From Pseudomonadota bacterium (lineage in GTDB: Bacteria; Desulfobacterota; Anaeroferrophillalia; Anaeroferrophillales; Anaeroferrophillaceae): DNA of 7,458 bases. The stretch is taken from NCBI GenBank assembly GCA_011042595.1, contig DQWO01000094.1, positions 1-7,458 of the forward strand, given 5' to 3'. Shown piece after piece: positions 6,096 to 7,458 of the stretch. A model generated the notes under the pieces. That model saw only the letters and a program-made list of their open reading frames with translations, ran no database searches and was not told the origin of the DNA. Position 1 is the first letter of the stretch; each line of letters opens with the position of its first letter. The position numbers were made by a program, and so were the translations under genes.

Positions 6096-7458
6096 TTAAG
6101 AGGCCAACAGGCTATAGGCCACTTTATTAATATCTCCGGCGCCCAAGGTTACCAACACCTGATTCCCCTGGAGATTGTCCCGCAGGTAACTGACCATGGT
6201 TCCCTGATCAGCATAATAATGTACATTTTTATGCCCGTGATGTTTGATCTCTGCCGCCAGGTTCTCGGCGGTAATTCCGGCAATGGGAGTTTCCCCTGCC
6301 GGATAAATCGCGGTCATCAGCAATTCATCCGCTTCATTAAAAGCAACCAGAAAATCGGTAAAAAGATATTTGGTTCGGCTGAATCGGTGCGGTTGAAACG
6401 CCACCACCAACTTACGGTCCGGGAAAGCCTGTCGCAATGCCTCCAAAGTGACAATGATTTCGGTAGGATGATGACCATAATCATCAATAATCGTCACCCC
6501 CTGGAATTCTCCCAGGATCTGCAGCCGCCGTTGCACCCCACTGAACCGCTTTAAATTACGTTGAATCAGCTCAAAATCCAGGCCAATTTCAAAGCCGGCG
6601 GCAATAGCTGCCAGGGCATTCTGGACATAATGACGGCCAGGCAGACCGATGCTGACCTCCCCCAATACCCGCTCTGCTGCAACCACGGTGAAAGAACTGG
6701 TCATCCCTTTTATCTGCACTTTTGTCGCCTGGAGGTCAGCCTGGGGGTTAAAACCATAAGTACAGAGACGACGACTGATTCGGGGTATAATTTCCTGCAC
6801 CCTGGGATCATCAAGACAGACAATTACCAGCCCATAAAACGGCACCTTGTTGGCGAAAGTAACAAAGGTATCTTCAATTTCCGCTACTCCCCCTTGATAA
6901 TGGTCCAGATGCTCCCGGTCAATATTAGTAATCATGGCAATAATAGGAGAGAGATAAAGAAAAGAACCATCGCTTTCATCTGCTTCCGCAACCATGATTT
7001 CACCCTGTCCCAGCCTGGCACTGCTTTTCAGACTGTTCAGGCGACCACCAATAACAATGGTGGGATCAAGATCCGTATCAGCCAACATGGTAGCAATCAT
7101 CGAGGTGGTTGTGGTTTTGCCATGGGTGCCGGCCACCGCTACTCCATATTTCAGTCGCATTAATTCCGCCAGCATCTCTGCCCGGGGAATGACCGGAATA
7201 GAACGCTCCAGGGCCTCAACCACTTCGGGGTTTTCACCCTTAACGGCAGTAGAACGTACGACAACTTCGACATCTCCCACATGCTGCCGCGAATGACCGG
7301 TATGAATTTTCGCCCCCAGTTCCTCCAACCTTTCAGTTACCGGCGTTTGCTGCAAATCAGAGCCTGAAACCTGATAACCAAGATTCAGTAATACCTCGGC
7401 AATACCACTCATGCCGCTGCCGCCAATACCGATAAAATGAATACGTTTTACCTTATGA
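6096..7458 (-). CDS. murC: UDP-N-acetylmuramate--L-alanine ligase (MurC), start just outside the window
   Basis: MurC is the cytoplasmic ATP-dependent ligase that attaches L-Ala to UDP-MurNAc, the first residue of the stem peptide. The frame stays open to the right edge. The visible protein begins HKVKRIHFIGIGGSGM, the UDP-binding N-terminus of MurC, so only about one to three residues are missing and the ATG visible at 7412 is internal. Of the 453 visible residues, the ATP loop GTHGKTTTT is at 110-118, EADESDGSF at 158-166, TNIDREHLDHY at 177-187, the C-terminal domain motif DDYGHHPTEI at 325-334, PHRFSRT at 356-362 and GAGDI at 439-443. The DDYGHHP and HLDHY motifs are specific to MurC (or Mpl) rather than MurD-F. 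The dcw position and the GIGGSGM start favour MurC over Mpl. The stop is 67 bases before the lipoprotein gene. The sequence looks intact. Confidence 0.97.
   Translation of the reverse strand, partial: HKVKRIHFIGIGGSGMSGIAEVLLNLGYQVSGSDLQQTPVTERLEELGAKIHTGHSRQHVGDVEVVVRSTAVKGENPEVVEALERSIPVIPRAEMLAELMRLKYGVAVAGTHGKTTTTSMIATMLADTDLDPTIVIGGRLNSLKSSARLGQGEIMVAEADESDGSFLYLSPIIAMITNIDREHLDHYQGGVAEIEDTFVTFANKVPFYGLVIVCLDDPRVQEIIPRISRRLCTYGFNPQADLQATKVQIKGMTSSFTVVAAERVLGEVSIGLPGRHYVQNALAAIAAGFEIGLDFELIQRNLKRFSGVQRRLQILGEFQGVTIIDDYGHHPTEIIVTLEALRQAFPDRKLVVAFQPHRFSRTKYLFTDFLVAFNEADELLMTAIYPAGETPIAGITAENLAAEIKHHGHKNVHYYADQGTMVSYLRDNLQGNQVLVTLGAGDINKVAYSLLAS

Noticed and set aside
6127..6155. A possible promoter for the lipoprotein gene near the end of murC (TTGGTA, 17 bases, TATTAA, minus strand).
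   Set aside because: Both boxes match consensus at only four of six positions and lie in conserved murC coding sequence (the GAGDI region), so a chance match is more likely.
5892..7163. Long open frames on the plus strand (5892-6554 and 6561-7163).
   Set aside because: They lie antisense to murC and the lipoprotein gene, show no recognisable domain, and are explained by the conserved minus-strand frames.

Overview
The window is a stretch of a dcw (division and cell wall) cluster, read entirely on the minus strand. From the right edge leftwards the order is murC (5' end just cut by the window), a small BON-domain lipoprotein gene, murB, ddl, ftsQ, ftsA and ftsZ. After a short gap comes the first third of a kinase-like gene that runs off the left edge. 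The backbone murC-murB-ddl-ftsQ-ftsA-ftsZ is a well-known Gram-negative order. The lipoprotein with its lipobox, FtsQ with its POTRA domain, and a Kdo/WaaP-like kinase all imply an outer membrane. The gene order and the divergence from Escherichia coli motifs suggest a deltaproteobacterial-type organism (Desulfobacterota or a relative). That is an inference; nothing here fixes the taxon.

Layout: murC 6096-7458, BON lipoprotein 5702-6028, murB 4716-5702, ddl 3781-4719, ftsQ 2916-3767, ftsA 1659-2888, ftsZ 451-1635, a 122-base gap at 329-450, and the kinase-like gene 1-328. The lipoprotein and murB share a TGATG stop-start, and murB and ddl overlap by ATGA. The spacings are 13 bases (ddl-ftsQ), 27 (ftsQ-ftsA) and 23 (ftsA-ftsZ), so the block is almost certainly co-transcribed. 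The only loose joint inside it is the 67-base gap between murC and the lipoprotein gene.

MurC adds L-Ala to UDP-MurNAc, MurB makes the UDP-MurNAc that MurC uses, and Ddl supplies the D-Ala-D-Ala for the end of the stem peptide. FtsZ forms the cytokinetic ring, FtsA ties it to the membrane through a C-terminal amphipathic helix, and FtsQ links the ring to periplasmic wall synthesis. The conserved genes look intact, with their key residues present.

The less ordinary parts are the BON lipoprotein lodged between murC and murB and coupled to murB, and the kinase-like gene behind ftsZ, which has a near-consensus sigma-70-type promoter of its own. I see no mobile element, CRISPR array, RNA gene or clearly new system in the window.
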